Shown in pieces: positions 1 through 8,468 of a DNA stretch of 64,000 bases (position 1 is the first letter of the stretch; each line of letters begins with the position of its first letter). Below the pieces are notes generated by a model. The model was not told where the DNA came from. It made no database searches and was given only the letters and a program-made list of their open reading frames with translations. Made by a program: the position numbers and the translations under genes. This DNA is from Bifidobacterium breve (GTDB lineage Bacteria; Actinomycetota; Acidimicrobiia; Acidimicrobiales; Acidimicrobilacustridaceae), in contig CAMCTY010000001.1 in the NCBI GenBank assembly GCA_945878725.1, forward strand, positions 124,001 to 188,000. Direction: 5' to 3'.

Positions 1-1426
1 CATGAAGCGGCTCGATCCTGATGCCATCGACCGTGGGGTGGCCGCACTCATCCGTCTGGGTCGACTGGCATCGGTCAACGATGCTGAGGTTTTTGCGGTG
101 GCGACCAGCGCGGTTCGCGAAGCCGAGAATGCCGACGAATTCATCGACAGGGTTCGAGTCGAGGCCGGCATTGAGATTGATGTGGTTTCAGGCGTAGAGG
201 AGGCCCGGCTCATCCATCTCGGCGTCCTCCAGGCGGTGCCGGTCTACGACCGGCGACTCCTCCTGATCGACATCGGGGGCGGCAGCACGGAGATCCTTGT
301 CGGCGAGCGAGGCGAGACGATCGTCGCCGGCAGCCTGAAACTTGGTGCAATCCGACTGACCCGTCGGTTCTTTCGCGGCGAGCGATTGCACCCTGGGGCG
401 GTTGAAGCCTGTCGTCGTCACATTCGCTCGGCGCTCGTGCCGATGGTCCGCGAGGCGGGCCGGGCCGGATTTGAGGTGGCCATCGCTTCGTCGGGAACAG
501 CCGAGACAATTGCGGCAATGTCAAATGCGAGAAACGTCGGGGGATCGCTGCGCACGCTCAACAATTTTGTGTTGACCAGGCCTGACGTCGAGCGTTCGGT
601 GGCCGATCTCGTGGCCGCCTCGACGAATGACGAGCGGCGAAAACTCCCGGGTATGGACCCGAGTCGCGCCGACATCATCCTTGGCGGCGCGCTCGTCCTT
701 GAACAGGCGATGATCGAACTCGGAATCGATGAACTCATCATCTCCGATTCGGCCCTGCGTGAGGGTGTGCTGCTCGACGCTCTGTCGCGCCGGCGGGGAG
801 CGACGCTGCATCATCTGCACGATCTACGTCGGCGCAGCGTGCTTCATCTTGCCGAGTCAATGGACGAGGATTCCCGCCACTCAGCCCGCACCGCGGCTTT
901 GGCCCTCGAACTCTTTGATGCCACGGCGGATCTTCATGGTCTCGGCGACGACTCTCGAGAACTGCTCGAGGCAGCCGCACTGTTGGCGAACGTCGGACTG
1001 TTCATCTCGCATTCGGAACATCACAAGCACAGCTATTACGTGATCCGGAACTCAGATCGCCTGACGGGCTTCACCGATCATGAGATCGAACTGATCGCGC
1101 AGATAGCCCGCTATCACCGCAAGAGTGCGCCCAAGTTGAAGCATCCGGAGTTCGCGCGGTTGCGGCCCGACGATCAGCATCGAGTGCGCGCATTGGCCGG
1201 AGTCCTGCGCATCGGAATCGCGCTTGATCGTTCGCATGCTGGTCATGTGAACGCGCTGATCGTGCGAGACGCAGTATCTGACATTCCCGATGGGTTGCCC
1301 GGTCTCGATATTCTCGTGGCCTCAACTGAGGGTGCTGATATCTCGCTCGAGCTTCAGACCGCCGACGAGCGCAAGTCGCTTCTTGAAGAAGTTCTCCTAC
1401 GTCGTGTGAAAATTGAAGCTTCATAG
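1..1426 (+). CDS. ppx: Exopolyphosphatase / Ppx-GppA phosphatase, 5' end missing
   Basis: Partial protein, about 474 residues visible, cut by the window start. The first visible ATG at base 2 aligns to roughly residue 55-60 of the family, so the true start lies upstream and the N-terminal phosphate-binding loop is outside the window. The second actin-fold loop is present as DIGGGSTE near visible residue 92. The last ~200 residues resemble the HD-like helical C-domain of long Ppx proteins, with an HHKHSYY segment. The family hydrolyses inorganic polyphosphate or pppGpp to orthophosphate and GDP/ppGpp in the cytoplasm. The split between Ppx and GppA activity cannot be decided from sequence. Confidence 0.9.
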   Translation, partial: MKRLDPDAIDRGVAALIRLGRLASVNDAEVFAVATSAVREAENADEFIDRVRVEAGIEIDVVSGVEEARLIHLGVLQAVPVYDRRLLLIDIGGGSTEILVGERGETIVAGSLKLGAIRLTRRFFRGERLHPGAVEACRRHIRSALVPMVREAGRAGFEVAIASSGTAETIAAMSNARNVGGSLRTLNNFVLTRPDVERSVADLVAASTNDERRKLPGMDPSRADIILGGALVLEQAMIELGIDELIISDSALREGVLLDALSRRRGATLHHLHDLRRRSVLHLAESMDEDSRHSARTAALALELFDATADLHGLGDDSRELLEAAALLANVGLFISHSEHHKHSYYVIRNSDRLTGFTDHEIELIAQIARYHRKSAPKLKHPEFARLRPDDQHRVRALAGVLRIGIALDRSHAGHVNALIVRDAVSDIPDGLPGLDILVASTEGADISLELQTADERKSLLEEVLLRRVKIEAS

Positions 1427-1505
1427 TCCCGGTATGACAATTGACCGATCAAGAGGCGGGTTACTTCAAAAATGTCAGGGGTTCGTGAGCTAGACCTAGT
1501 TCACG

Positions 1506-2657
1506 ATGATGATTTTTCGGAAATTAAAGCGTCACGATGTTCGATTTTTCCGAGGGGCACTCGTCTTTCTCGCCTTGACGGTTCTGCTTCCAAGTTGCTT
1601 GGTGAACCAGTTAAACATTTCGCCCAACGACAAGCTTTCGCCGAGTACTCCCACGACCAGACCGGTGAGTCGGCCGAACATCTCTTATGGAACGGACCCA
1701 CTTCAGAAGCTGGATCTCTATCTTCCTGCAGTCGCTCCAATTGGCATCATCATTTTCTTCCACTCAGGTGGTTGGTGCTGCGGAGATAAGGCAGAAATTG
1801 ACCCTCTCACTCTTTCTCAAATTGATCGCGGGTATGCAGTTGCATCCGTGAATTACCGATTGGTTTCTGGAACGACGGACGAGGGTGTCCTAGTCGATGG
1901 GATAAGCCGAAGGGAGGCGCCGTCGAGCGGTACGGAAGTGACCGCAGAGATGCAGTTGGCTGATGGCGATCAAGCGGTGAGATTCATCAAGGCGTTCTGG
2001 GCATGGGGTTATGGGCGGGGGAAGATAATCGTTTCGGGCAGATCGTCTGGGGGGCACATTGCGTTGTTGCTCGCGGCGGCGCCCGGAATTTTCTCAGGAC
2101 CTGGGCTCGGTGCCCTTGCTGGCGTTGACCCACGTGTTGACGGAGTGTTCTCCAATGTTGGGCCTTCCGATTTCCGTCCGTATGTCGACGGGTCGCTTTC
2201 CGATTGGGGTCGCGGGTTAGTCGAAGCATTTCTGGGTTGCTCGAATCTCGGAACGGTTTGGCCGCCAGCCACCACAACCACTTCGACGACTACGACAACT
2301 AGTGGGGTGCCGTCGAGTTCGCCGACTTCAACAACGACGACGTTATTGGCACCGCCAGTTCCAATGCCTCGCTGTGATCCCAATCGAGTTCTGAGACTGA
2401 GCCCGATGTTTTGGGCAGCACTCACTGTGTTCCTTGGCATTAGTAGCCATCTTCCGCCGGCGTATCTCGCCTATGGCGATCAAGACACACTTGTGCCGCC
2501 GGCATCGCAAGGAATCGCCTTACACGACGTGTGGGCTTCCGGGGGAAATTTTTACGCGACCTATTACGACAATCCGCCTCTGATAGGCCACAGCCTGAGC
2601 TACGAGATCAACGCAACGTTGTTCAATCACTGGTTGGATCTCTACGCCGCTCAATGA
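1506..2657 (+). CDS. Putative lipoprotein esterase, alpha/beta hydrolase fold
   Basis: 383 residues. An N-terminal signal peptide ends in LLPSC, giving lipid-modified Cys31 (Pro at -2 is unusual). Alpha/beta-hydrolase features follow: oxyanion-type HSGGW at 86-90, nucleophile elbow GRSSGG at 178-183 (Ser180), an acid in YGDQDTL at 323-329 and a likely catalytic His362 in GHSL. This resembles the BD-FAE/HSL group of carboxylesterases. Oddly, a Thr/Ser/Pro-rich stretch at about 254-286 is inserted between the nucleophile and the acid. The gene is visibly richer in A/T than its neighbours, consistent with transfer. Two adjacent ATGs (1506, 1509) can start it and no clear ribosome site is seen. 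The substrate is unknown. Confidence 0.75.
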   Translation: MMIFRKLKRHDVRFFRGALVFLALTVLLPSCLVNQLNISPNDKLSPSTPTTRPVSRPNISYGTDPLQKLDLYLPAVAPIGIIIFFHSGGWCCGDKAEIDPLTLSQIDRGYAVASVNYRLVSGTTDEGVLVDGISRREAPSSGTEVTAEMQLADGDQAVRFIKAFWAWGYGRGKIIVSGRSSGGHIALLLAAAPGIFSGPGLGALAGVDPRVDGVFSNVGPSDFRPYVDGSLSDWGRGLVEAFLGCSNLGTVWPPATTTTSTTTTTSGVPSSSPTSTTTTLLAPPVPMPRCDPNRVLRLSPMFWAALTVFLGISSHLPPAYLAYGDQDTLVPPASQGIALHDVWASGGNFYATYYDNPPLIGHSLSYEINATLFNHWLDLYAAQ

Positions 2658-2697
2658 TTGCGCGCAACGTGTTCGCGTGACTGTCGCGTGCAATTGA

Positions 2698-2731
2698 CGA
2701 ATTAGTTCAACTGATTAGTTGAACTAATTCG
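2698..2731. terminator. Perfect AT-rich palindrome, bidirectional terminator candidate
   Basis: A 15-bp perfect stem (2698-2712 with 2717-2731) closes a GATT loop. It sits between convergent genes and covers the stop codon and last codons of the minus-strand hydrolase. The stem is about one third G+C, in contrast to the GC-rich surroundings. A regulatory operator is an alternative, but the position at two converging 3' ends favours termination. Confidence 0.6.
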
Positions 2732-3583
2732 GCCGGCGACGTCGAAACAGGCCGCTGTGAGGGCGGGGACAAAGATCTCCGGCTGCGTGGCACAGACGTC
2801 GTGACGACCGTTAACCAGAAACGTCACTGAGCTATCGATTGCATCGGCGAGGGCACGTTGTCGGATGGGCAGGACGGTCTTGTCGCGTTCGGTGATGACG
2901 ACCGCAGTGGGCACATCCACGAGCCCGATCCAATCGCGTGAATCGAAGGCACCAACGGCGTGACCCGCCTCGACCATTGTCCTCAGGTCGTTGAGGCGTG
3001 CTTGCTCTCGAGCCCAGCATCCGAGGGGCGTGTCCTGATACTTCGAAACGAGAAACTTTTCGGCGAGACGTCGATCGATCCAAGGCGGCGTCGCGCGGAT
3101 GATGGCGGAGACTCCGGTGGCGAGTCCTTGCAGGACGCGTTCGCCACGGCGCTCTCGGAATCGCGCAGCGGTAGAGCACAGGACGAGTCCCGCGACACGA
3201 TCGCGATGGCGGCGCCAAAGCAGTTGGGCGATTGGGCCACCCATCGAATACCCAACCGCGATGGCGCGTTCGACTCCGAGGACATCGAGAAGGGCGTCCG
3301 CATCATCGGCACAGTCGTCGAGTCGGAACTGACGGGAATTCCTAATGCCGTTTCCGTGACCACGATGATCGAGGGCAATGACTCGGAAGTGGCCAGCGAG
3401 TGGTTGGTACGCGGCGAACCAGTTGAGCGCAGAGTTCGCTGTCCAGCCATGCAAAAGCAAGAGAGTGGGAGCGCCTGGAGGCCCGGGGAGTTCACGTACG
3501 AACGTTGTCCCTCGCCGGGGCAGTTCGAGAAAGCGACCTTCAGGTAATCCGGGCGTCGGGAAGGGAGATTCGGAAATGGTCAC
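2702..3583 (-). CDS. Alpha/beta hydrolase (MhpC-like)
   Basis: 293 residues, the usual length for cytoplasmic alpha/beta hydrolases. Visible features: oxyanion-hole LLHGWTAN near residue 44, DHRGHG near 72, the nucleophile elbow GYSMGG near 112-117 (Ser114), and a late NGRHDV segment supplying the catalytic His near 261. No signal peptide is seen. The closest general groups are MhpC/lipid-ester or lactone hydrolases; the substrate cannot be told. It is convergent with the esterase lipoprotein and shares the palindromic terminator at its 3' end. The greA gene lies 40 bases upstream on the same strand. Confidence 0.8.
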   Translation of the reverse strand: MTISESPFPTPGLPEGRFLELPRRGTTFVRELPGPPGAPTLLLLHGWTANSALNWFAAYQPLAGHFRVIALDHRGHGNGIRNSRQFRLDDCADDADALLDVLGVERAIAVGYSMGGPIAQLLWRRHRDRVAGLVLCSTAARFRERRGERVLQGLATGVSAIIRATPPWIDRRLAEKFLVSKYQDTPLGCWAREQARLNDLRTMVEAGHAVGAFDSRDWIGLVDVPTAVVITERDKTVLPIRQRALADAIDSSVTFLVNGRHDVCATQPEIFVPALTAACFDVAGRISSTNQLN

Positions 3584-3623
3584 GGCGTGCCGAGAATCGT
3601 GAGCTTCGTCATGGAGTCGATGA

Positions 3624-4091
3624 TCAGGACTCGATGTTTACGATCTCGACTTTGAGAACTCCGCCGGGAGCCTCGAAGTCGCAGATATCGCCAACCCGTT
3701 TACCCATAAGTGATTCACCGAGCGGGGAGCCAGGGGTGAGAACCTCGTGGTCGCCGCCGCGCTCCTCGATGGATCCGATGAGGAAGGTTTCGGCTTCGTC
3801 GTCACCCTCGTAACGGATTGAGACTGTGACACCAGGAGCAACTGTGTCGGAGGCAACGGCTTCGACGATCTCGGCATCAAGGAGCGTGCCCTGAATCTGG
3901 CGGATGCGGGCTTCCATCTTGCCCTGCTCCTCCCGAGCCGCGTGATAGTCGCCGTTCTCCGAAAGATCGCCCATTTCGCGTGCGGTCTGGATCTTTCGGG
4001 CGATCTCGACACGACCGTGGGTCGTGAGTTGCTCGAGCTCGGCGCTGAGTCGATCGTGGGTTGCTTGGGAGAGATGTTGGACGACAGCCAT
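3624..4091 (-). CDS. greA: Transcription elongation factor GreA
   Basis: 155 residues, full family length. The N-terminal coiled coil (residues ~5-75) carries the acidic tip GDLSENGDY that enters the RNA polymerase secondary channel and stimulates cleavage of backtracked RNA. The C-terminal FKBP-like domain ends with the typical SPLGESLMGKRVGD segment. On the coding strand a good -10-like TAACAT lies six bases before the ATG, so the mRNA may be leaderless. It is divergent from the branched-chain amino-acid leader and operon. Confidence 0.97.
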   Translation of the reverse strand: MAVVQHLSQATHDRLSAELEQLTTHGRVEIARKIQTAREMGDLSENGDYHAAREEQGKMEARIRQIQGTLLDAEIVEAVASDTVAPGVTVSIRYEGDDEAETFLIGSIEERGGDHEVLTPGSPLGESLMGKRVGDICDFEAPGGVLKVEIVNIES

Positions 4092-4163
4092 GGCGGAATG
4101 TTAGCGGTCGGGTCGGAAAATCCCGATATGGCCCTATGGATGGGCCGGGCTAAGGTGTTCTCA

Positions 4164-4202
4164 ATGTCGAGAAGGTGTTTTCCGGTCGTACTTATTCCCT
4201 AG
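4164..4202 (+). CDS. Branched-chain amino-acid leader peptide
   Basis: A 12-residue open frame, MSRRCFPVVLIP, starts at an ATG preceded by an AAGGTG ribosome site (4152-4157). Consecutive Val-Val-Leu-Ile codons (GTC GTA CTT ATT) precede Pro and a TAG stop. The stop overlaps the first of three hairpins in front of leuB. Leader peptides rich in the end-product amino acids are the classical sensor of ribosome-mediated attenuation, and here the codons match the products of the leuB-ilvE-cimA operon. The gene is inferred from codon content and position; translation has not been shown. Confidence 0.75.
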   Translation: MSRRCFPVVLIP

Positions 4203-4297
4203 CGCACGTCGTTTTTGACGTGCGCCCCTCGGCCGTCCACTCACGTGGGCGGCCTTGTTGTTGTATGCGCCTGTTGTAGCGGTCGTTGTAACGACCG
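4202..4297 (+). promoter_or_regulatory. Attenuator-like RNA leader with three hairpins
   Basis: Three strong hairpins follow the leader stop codon. Hairpin A: 9-bp perfect stem 4202-4210/4217-4225, loop GTTTTT. Hairpin B: 9-bp stem 4231-4239/4246-4254 with one G-U, followed by TTGTTGTTGT, which resembles an intrinsic terminator. Hairpin C: 7-bp stem 4280-4286/4291-4297, loop TGTA. The 5' arm of C (CGGTCGT) is repeated exactly at 4183-4189 inside the Pro-Val-Val codons of the leader, so the leader can compete for the 3' arm of C. The tail of A (4223-4227) can also pair with part of B (4247-4251). The leuB ribosome site GGAG is at 4317-4320. The exact switch is inferred. Confidence 0.65.
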
Positions 4298-4325
4298 TCC
4301 CGAGATCTTTTCCCCTGGAGCAAGA

Positions 4326-5306
4326 ATGAGCCACAGAATCGGTGTCATCCCCGGCGACGGAATCGGCCATGAGGTCATTCCCGAGGCGTTGAAGGTGATC
4401 CGGGCCGCCGGAGTTGAACTCGACTGTGTCGATTACGACCTCGGTGGAGCCCGCTACTTGCGCGATGGCGTGGTCCTGACCGATGACACCATCAACGAAT
4501 GGCGCGGACTCGATGCACTGTTGCTCGGCGCGGTTGGCACCCCAGATGTTCCGCCAGGTCTCATCGAACGAGGCTTGCTCCTCAAAATGCGTTTTGATCT
4601 CGATCTCTACATCAATCAGAGGCCGTTCATTGCGCCGGATGGATCACACAACTTCATCGTGATCCGCGAGAACACCGAAGGTACCTATGCCGGTGAGGGC
4701 GGATTCCTCCGCAAGGGAACCCCGTTCGAAATTGCGACACAGGGTTCGGTAAACACCCGCCACGGTGTCGAGCGTTGCGTCCGTTATGCATTCGGACTCG
4801 CTCAGAGCCGGGAGCGCAAACACCTCACGCTCGTACACAAGACCAACGTGCTGACGTTCGCTGGCGATCTTTGGGAGCGCACCTTTAACGAGGTCGCCCT
4901 CGACTTCCCGGACGTCACGACCGCCTACAACCATGTTGATGCTGCCTGCATCTACTTCGTTGAGAACCCGCAGCGTTACGACGTGATCGTCACCGACAAC
5001 CTTTTCGGCGACATCCTCACCGATCTCGGCGGTGCCGTTTCCGGTGGGATTGGATTCGCGTCCTCCGGCAATCTCAATCCCGACCGAACCAGTCCGTCGA
5101 TGTTCGAACCTGTTCACGGCTCGGCTCCCGACATTGCCGGTCAGGGGCGAGCAAATCCGATCGCCGCGATTCTTTCGGCCGCGATGATGCTCGACTTCCT
5201 CGGCGAGACCGATGCCGCCGCCCGCATCCAGGCCGCATGTTCTGACAGCGAACTACTCACCGGATCCACTTCTGAAATCGGCGACCTTGTCGCCGCTCGT
5301 CTGTAA
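4326..5306 (+). CDS. leuB: 3-isopropylmalate dehydrogenase
   Basis: 326 residues from the ATG at 4326, which has GGAG five bases upstream; an upstream in-frame ATG at 4215 would run through the attenuator and is rejected. It oxidises and decarboxylates 3-isopropylmalate to 2-oxoisocaproate using NAD. Family marks: IPGDGIGHEV at the N terminus, RENTEG near 117, the catalytic Lys in VHKTN near 179, the metal/NADP region VTDNLFGDI near 223, and EPVHGSAPDIAG near 263. In organisms with citramalate synthase the same enzyme usually also oxidises beta-methylmalate for isoleucine. It is the first gene of leuB-ilvE-cimA and the likely target of the leader. Confidence 0.93.
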   Translation: MSHRIGVIPGDGIGHEVIPEALKVIRAAGVELDCVDYDLGGARYLRDGVVLTDDTINEWRGLDALLLGAVGTPDVPPGLIERGLLLKMRFDLDLYINQRPFIAPDGSHNFIVIRENTEGTYAGEGGFLRKGTPFEIATQGSVNTRHGVERCVRYAFGLAQSRERKHLTLVHKTNVLTFAGDLWERTFNEVALDFPDVTTAYNHVDAACIYFVENPQRYDVIVTDNLFGDILTDLGGAVSGGIGFASSGNLNPDRTSPSMFEPVHGSAPDIAGQGRANPIAAILSAAMMLDFLGETDAAARIQAACSDSELLTGSTSEIGDLVAARL

Positions 5307-5320
5307 CCCAAGGGGAAACA

Positions 5321-6238
5321 ATGCCTATTACACCCACCGCAAAAATCTGGATGAACGGTTCGCTCGTCGACTGGGCCGACGCGCAGATCCACATTCTGAC
5401 GCACACGCTCCATTACGGAATGGGCGTTTTTGAAGGCGTGCGTGCTTACGAAACCTCGAATGGTCCGGCCGTGTTCCGGCTCACCGAGCACATGGAGCGA
5501 CTCCACAATTCCGCAAAGATCATGGGCATGGACATGCCCTACTCGGTTGACGAGTTGGTGGAGGCGACGAAAGCTGTTGTCCGAGCGTCCGGTCTTCCTT
5601 CGGCGTACATCCGTCCAATCGCGTACTACGGCTACGGCGAGATGGGTCTCAACACGCTTCCGTGCTCGGTCGATGTCGCTATCGCCTGCTGGCCATGGGG
5701 TGCCTATCTAGGTGAGGACGCGCTCTCCAAGGGCGTCCGCATGAAGATCTCGTCCTGGACTCGTCACGATCACAACACGATGCCTCCCGCGTCAAAGACC
5801 ACGGGCAACTACGTGAACTCGTCCTTGGCCAAGGTTGAAGCACTCAAGGCCGGATACGACGAAGCGATCATGCTGAACCCGCAAGGATTCGTCAGCGAGT
5901 GCACCGGCGAAAACATCTTCGTCGCCCGCGATGGCGTTCTTATTACCCCGCCGATCGCTGCAGGAGCGCTTGAGGGCATCACCCAAGACACTGTTGCCGC
6001 GATCGCCGACGAAATGGGCTTCGAGGTCCGGGTGGACTATCTCACCCGCAGCGATCTCTACGTTTGCGAAGAGATGTTCGTGTGCGGCACGGCGGCTGAG
6101 GTTTCGGCCGTCAACTCCGTGGACGATCGCACGATTCCGTGCCCCGGCCCCATGACAACAGCGATCGCCGAGGAATACGGGCGTGTCGTTCGCGGTCAGG
6201 TCGATCGCTACAAAGACTGGTTGGAGCATGTCAACTGA
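5321..6238 (+). CDS. ilvE: Branched-chain amino-acid aminotransferase
   Basis: 305 residues, class IV (fold type IV) PLP aminotransferase. It makes Leu, Ile and Val from their 2-oxo acids with glutamate. The PLP Lys is K159 in the ASKTTGNY context, and GFVSECTGENIF near 190-200 is the signature after it. It starts 14 bases after the leuB stop with AAGGGGAA as ribosome site and overlaps the next gene, so the three genes form one transcript. Alternatives in the family are D-amino-acid aminotransferase and aminodeoxychorismate lyase, but the operon context and motif support IlvE. Confidence 0.95.
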   Translation: MPITPTAKIWMNGSLVDWADAQIHILTHTLHYGMGVFEGVRAYETSNGPAVFRLTEHMERLHNSAKIMGMDMPYSVDELVEATKAVVRASGLPSAYIRPIAYYGYGEMGLNTLPCSVDVAIACWPWGAYLGEDALSKGVRMKISSWTRHDHNTMPPASKTTGNYVNSSLAKVEALKAGYDEAIMLNPQGFVSECTGENIFVARDGVLITPPIAAGALEGITQDTVAAIADEMGFEVRVDYLTRSDLYVCEEMFVCGTAAEVSAVNSVDDRTIPCPGPMTTAIAEEYGRVVRGQVDRYKDWLEHVN

Positions 6239-7856
6239 TCCTCGGGCGGAAACACCGATGCTTCCTGCATCGGTCGAGATCTTCGACACAACGCTGCGCG
6301 ACGGCGCCCAGTTCGAGGGCATCTCGCTGACCGTCGAGGACAAACTCCGCGTCGCCGAACAACTCGATTATCTCGGAGTTCACTGGATCGAAGGCGGCTA
6401 TCCGCAGGCCAATCCGAAGGACGAGGAGTTCTTCCGTCGTGCCCCGCTAGATCTCAAACTGAACACGGCGCAACTGGTGGCATTTGGTTCGACACGGCGA
6501 CCAGCCGGCAAGGTCGATGTTGATCCGACTCTGGCCGCGCTTGTGGGCGCCGGCACGTCGACGGTTTGCATCGTGGGCAAGAGTTGGGATTTCCATGTCA
6601 CTGAAGCGCTACGCACGACCCTCGATGAGGGTGTGGCGATGGTCGGCGAATCAGTTGCTTTCCTGAAGGCGGAGGGACTGCGCGTGTTCTTCGACGCGGA
6701 GCATTTCTTCGACGGCTACAAAGCCAACCCTGAGTTCGCTCTGCGGGTGCTTGAAGCGGCAATGGTGAACGGTGCTGATTGTTTGGTGCTATGCGACACC
6801 AATGGCGGCTCGCTGCCTCACGAAGTGCAGCGCATCACGTCGGACATCGTTACGTTCGTCGGATCAAGCGCTGGTGTTGGTATTCATACCCAGAACGATT
6901 CTGGTTGCGCCGTCGCCAATACGATTGCTGCTGTAGTCGGCGGCGCGACCCAGGTGCAGGGAACCGTCAATGGCTATGGCGAGCGCACCGGAAACGCGAA
7001 TCTCATGACCGTGGTTCCCGATCTCACGCTCAAACTCGGCGTAGCGACACTGCCCGAAGGTCATCTTGAGCGACTCACTGTTGTCAGCCACCGAATCGCA
7101 GAACTGGTGAACCTCCCACCTCATTCTGCTGATCCATTTGTGGGATCTTCCGCGTTTGCCCACAAGGGTGGCCTTCACACGTCAGCGCTCGGCCGGGCCG
7201 GTGGCGCAACGTATGAGCACATCAATCCCGCGATTGTGGGCAATCACACGCGTGTGCTCGTGTCCGATCTCGGAGGACGCGCGGGCATGTCGATGAAGGC
7301 GGCCGAGTTCGGACTCGAACTCGACGACCGCGCCGCAGGAGCGTTGTCGGAGGAACTCAAGCAACTTGAGTCCGAAGGCTGGTTGTTCGAGTCGGCCGAC
7401 GCGTCGCTCGAGCTGCGGATGCGCCGGGCGGCCGGCTGGAAGCATGACTCGTTTGAACTCGAGGAATACCGGGTAGCGAGTGTTCATCGGGCCTCGTCAG
7501 CTGGTGATGCGGGTACCGCCCTCGTTACGACAGAGGCGTCGGTTTCGCTCCGAGTCGGTGACGAGGTGCTCTCGTCCGTCGGTGAGGGCAATGGGCCGGT
7601 AAATGCACTCGATGATGCTGTGCGTCGAGCTCTCGACGGTCGGTTCCCGTCGCTGGCTCGGATTCATCTGACCGATTTCAAGGTGCGCGTTGTCGATAGC
7701 GGAGCCGCCACCGGTGCAGTTGTCCGGGTGCTTATCGATTCCACCGACGGTGAACGGGTCTGGACAACGGTTGGGGTCGACAGCAATGTCATCGAGGCGT
7801 CGTGGCAGGCGCTGATCGACTCGCTGCAGTTCGGCCTGCTCCACGCCGGGAGCTAG
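6228..7856 (+). CDS. cimA: (R)-citramalate synthase
   Basis: 542 residues from the ATG at 6228, which overlaps the ilvE stop by 11 bases; an ATG at 6258 is an alternative start. The HMGL-type TIM barrel begins with FDTTLRDGAQ and carries HTQNDSGCAVANT near 226-238 and NGYGERTGN near 253-262. The C-terminal half (from ~390) is a LeuA-type allosteric dimer domain. Length and the RDGAQFEGISLT opening fit the long citramalate synthase group rather than LeuA. It condenses pyruvate with acetyl-CoA, feeding threonine-independent isoleucine synthesis. Feedback by isoleucine through the C-domain is known for the family. Confidence 0.9.
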   Translation: MSTDPRAETPMLPASVEIFDTTLRDGAQFEGISLTVEDKLRVAEQLDYLGVHWIEGGYPQANPKDEEFFRRAPLDLKLNTAQLVAFGSTRRPAGKVDVDPTLAALVGAGTSTVCIVGKSWDFHVTEALRTTLDEGVAMVGESVAFLKAEGLRVFFDAEHFFDGYKANPEFALRVLEAAMVNGADCLVLCDTNGGSLPHEVQRITSDIVTFVGSSAGVGIHTQNDSGCAVANTIAAVVGGATQVQGTVNGYGERTGNANLMTVVPDLTLKLGVATLPEGHLERLTVVSHRIAELVNLPPHSADPFVGSSAFAHKGGLHTSALGRAGGATYEHINPAIVGNHTRVLVSDLGGRAGMSMKAAEFGLELDDRAAGALSEELKQLESEGWLFESADASLELRMRRAAGWKHDSFELEEYRVASVHRASSAGDAGTALVTTEASVSLRVGDEVLSSVGEGNGPVNALDDAVRRALDGRFPSLARIHLTDFKVRVVDSGAATGAVVRVLIDSTDGERVWTTVGVDSNVIEASWQALIDSLQFGLLHAGS

Positions 7857-7865
7857 ATTCGACTC

Positions 7866-8432
7866 GTGGCCGCTCCCGATTACGTTCCCAAGCCGACCGA
7901 TGACTCCGCTCGCGCGTACTCATCACCGCCGCGGCGTCCCGAATCATGGGTCGCCGATCGACCGGCCGAACTCTCGGGCCGTCAGCCGCGCGGCACTCGT
8001 CTCGGTTCCCCCGGTCCGGATCAGGGTTTTGCGCTGAAACTCGCCCGCCAGTTCACCGGGAAGCTTGTGCTCATCCCGTCCGAATCCGAAGCTGATGCAC
8101 TCTCGGGTTGTCTGGCCATAGCGATGCGTCGTTCCGCGATCTACGGACGTGCGCCCGTGATCCACGATCTAAGTCTTGCGCTCACCCTTTGGGGTTTTCT
8201 CGCTGAGGCGCCGGCCGATCTCGTGGCTGTCCGCTCCCAAGTGTTCGCATCTGTCGCCAGCCCGCATCATTACGTGGAGCGCCGGGCGATCGTCGACGGC
8301 GTAAGCGAAGAGATCCTCCGTTTGAGCGTCGCTGATGTTGCGTCACTGGCTCGCGACGAACCTCGTCGGGTTCTCGCGATGGCTCAGGACGTCCTCGCCG
8401 CCCAGCATTCGGCGGCCGCGACCTCTCACTGA
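7866..8432 (+). CDS. Conserved hypothetical protein downstream of cimA
   Basis: 188 residues from a GTG at 7866, ten bases after the cimA stop, so probably in the same transcript. The first ~55 residues are rich in Pro, Arg and Ser and look disordered. Residues ~60-180 look like a compact alpha/beta domain with no signal peptide or membrane segment. I recognise no catalytic motif and no family. It ends at a strong bidirectional terminator shared with the convergent L,D-transpeptidase gene. Confidence 0.65.
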   Translation: MAAPDYVPKPTDDSARAYSSPPRRPESWVADRPAELSGRQPRGTRLGSPGPDQGFALKLARQFTGKLVLIPSESEADALSGCLAIAMRRSAIYGRAPVIHDLSLALTLWGFLAEAPADLVAVRSQVFASVASPHHYVERRAIVDGVSEEILRLSVADVASLARDEPRRVLAMAQDVLAAQHSAAATSH

Positions 8433-8443
8433 GTCGGCAACCA

Positions 8444-8467
8444 AGTCATCCCTTTCCAGGGATGACT
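8444..8467. terminator. Bidirectional terminator hairpin
   Basis: A perfect 10-bp stem, AGTCATCCCT (8444-8453) with its complement (8458-8467), closes a TTCC loop. It lies in the 36-base gap between convergent genes and ends one base before the stop codon of the minus-strand L,D-transpeptidase gene. Confidence 0.75.
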
Positions 8468-8468
8468 C

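Noticed and set aside
2698-2731. LexA-type operator at the AT-rich palindrome
   Set aside because: It lacks the TCGAAC/GTTCGA halves and sits at two converging 3' ends rather than at a promoter.
4215-4325. Longer leuB start at 4215
   Set aside because: The extra 37 codons are Cys-rich, run through hairpins B and C, and lack homology; ATG 4326 has GGAG at the right distance and begins exactly at the family start.
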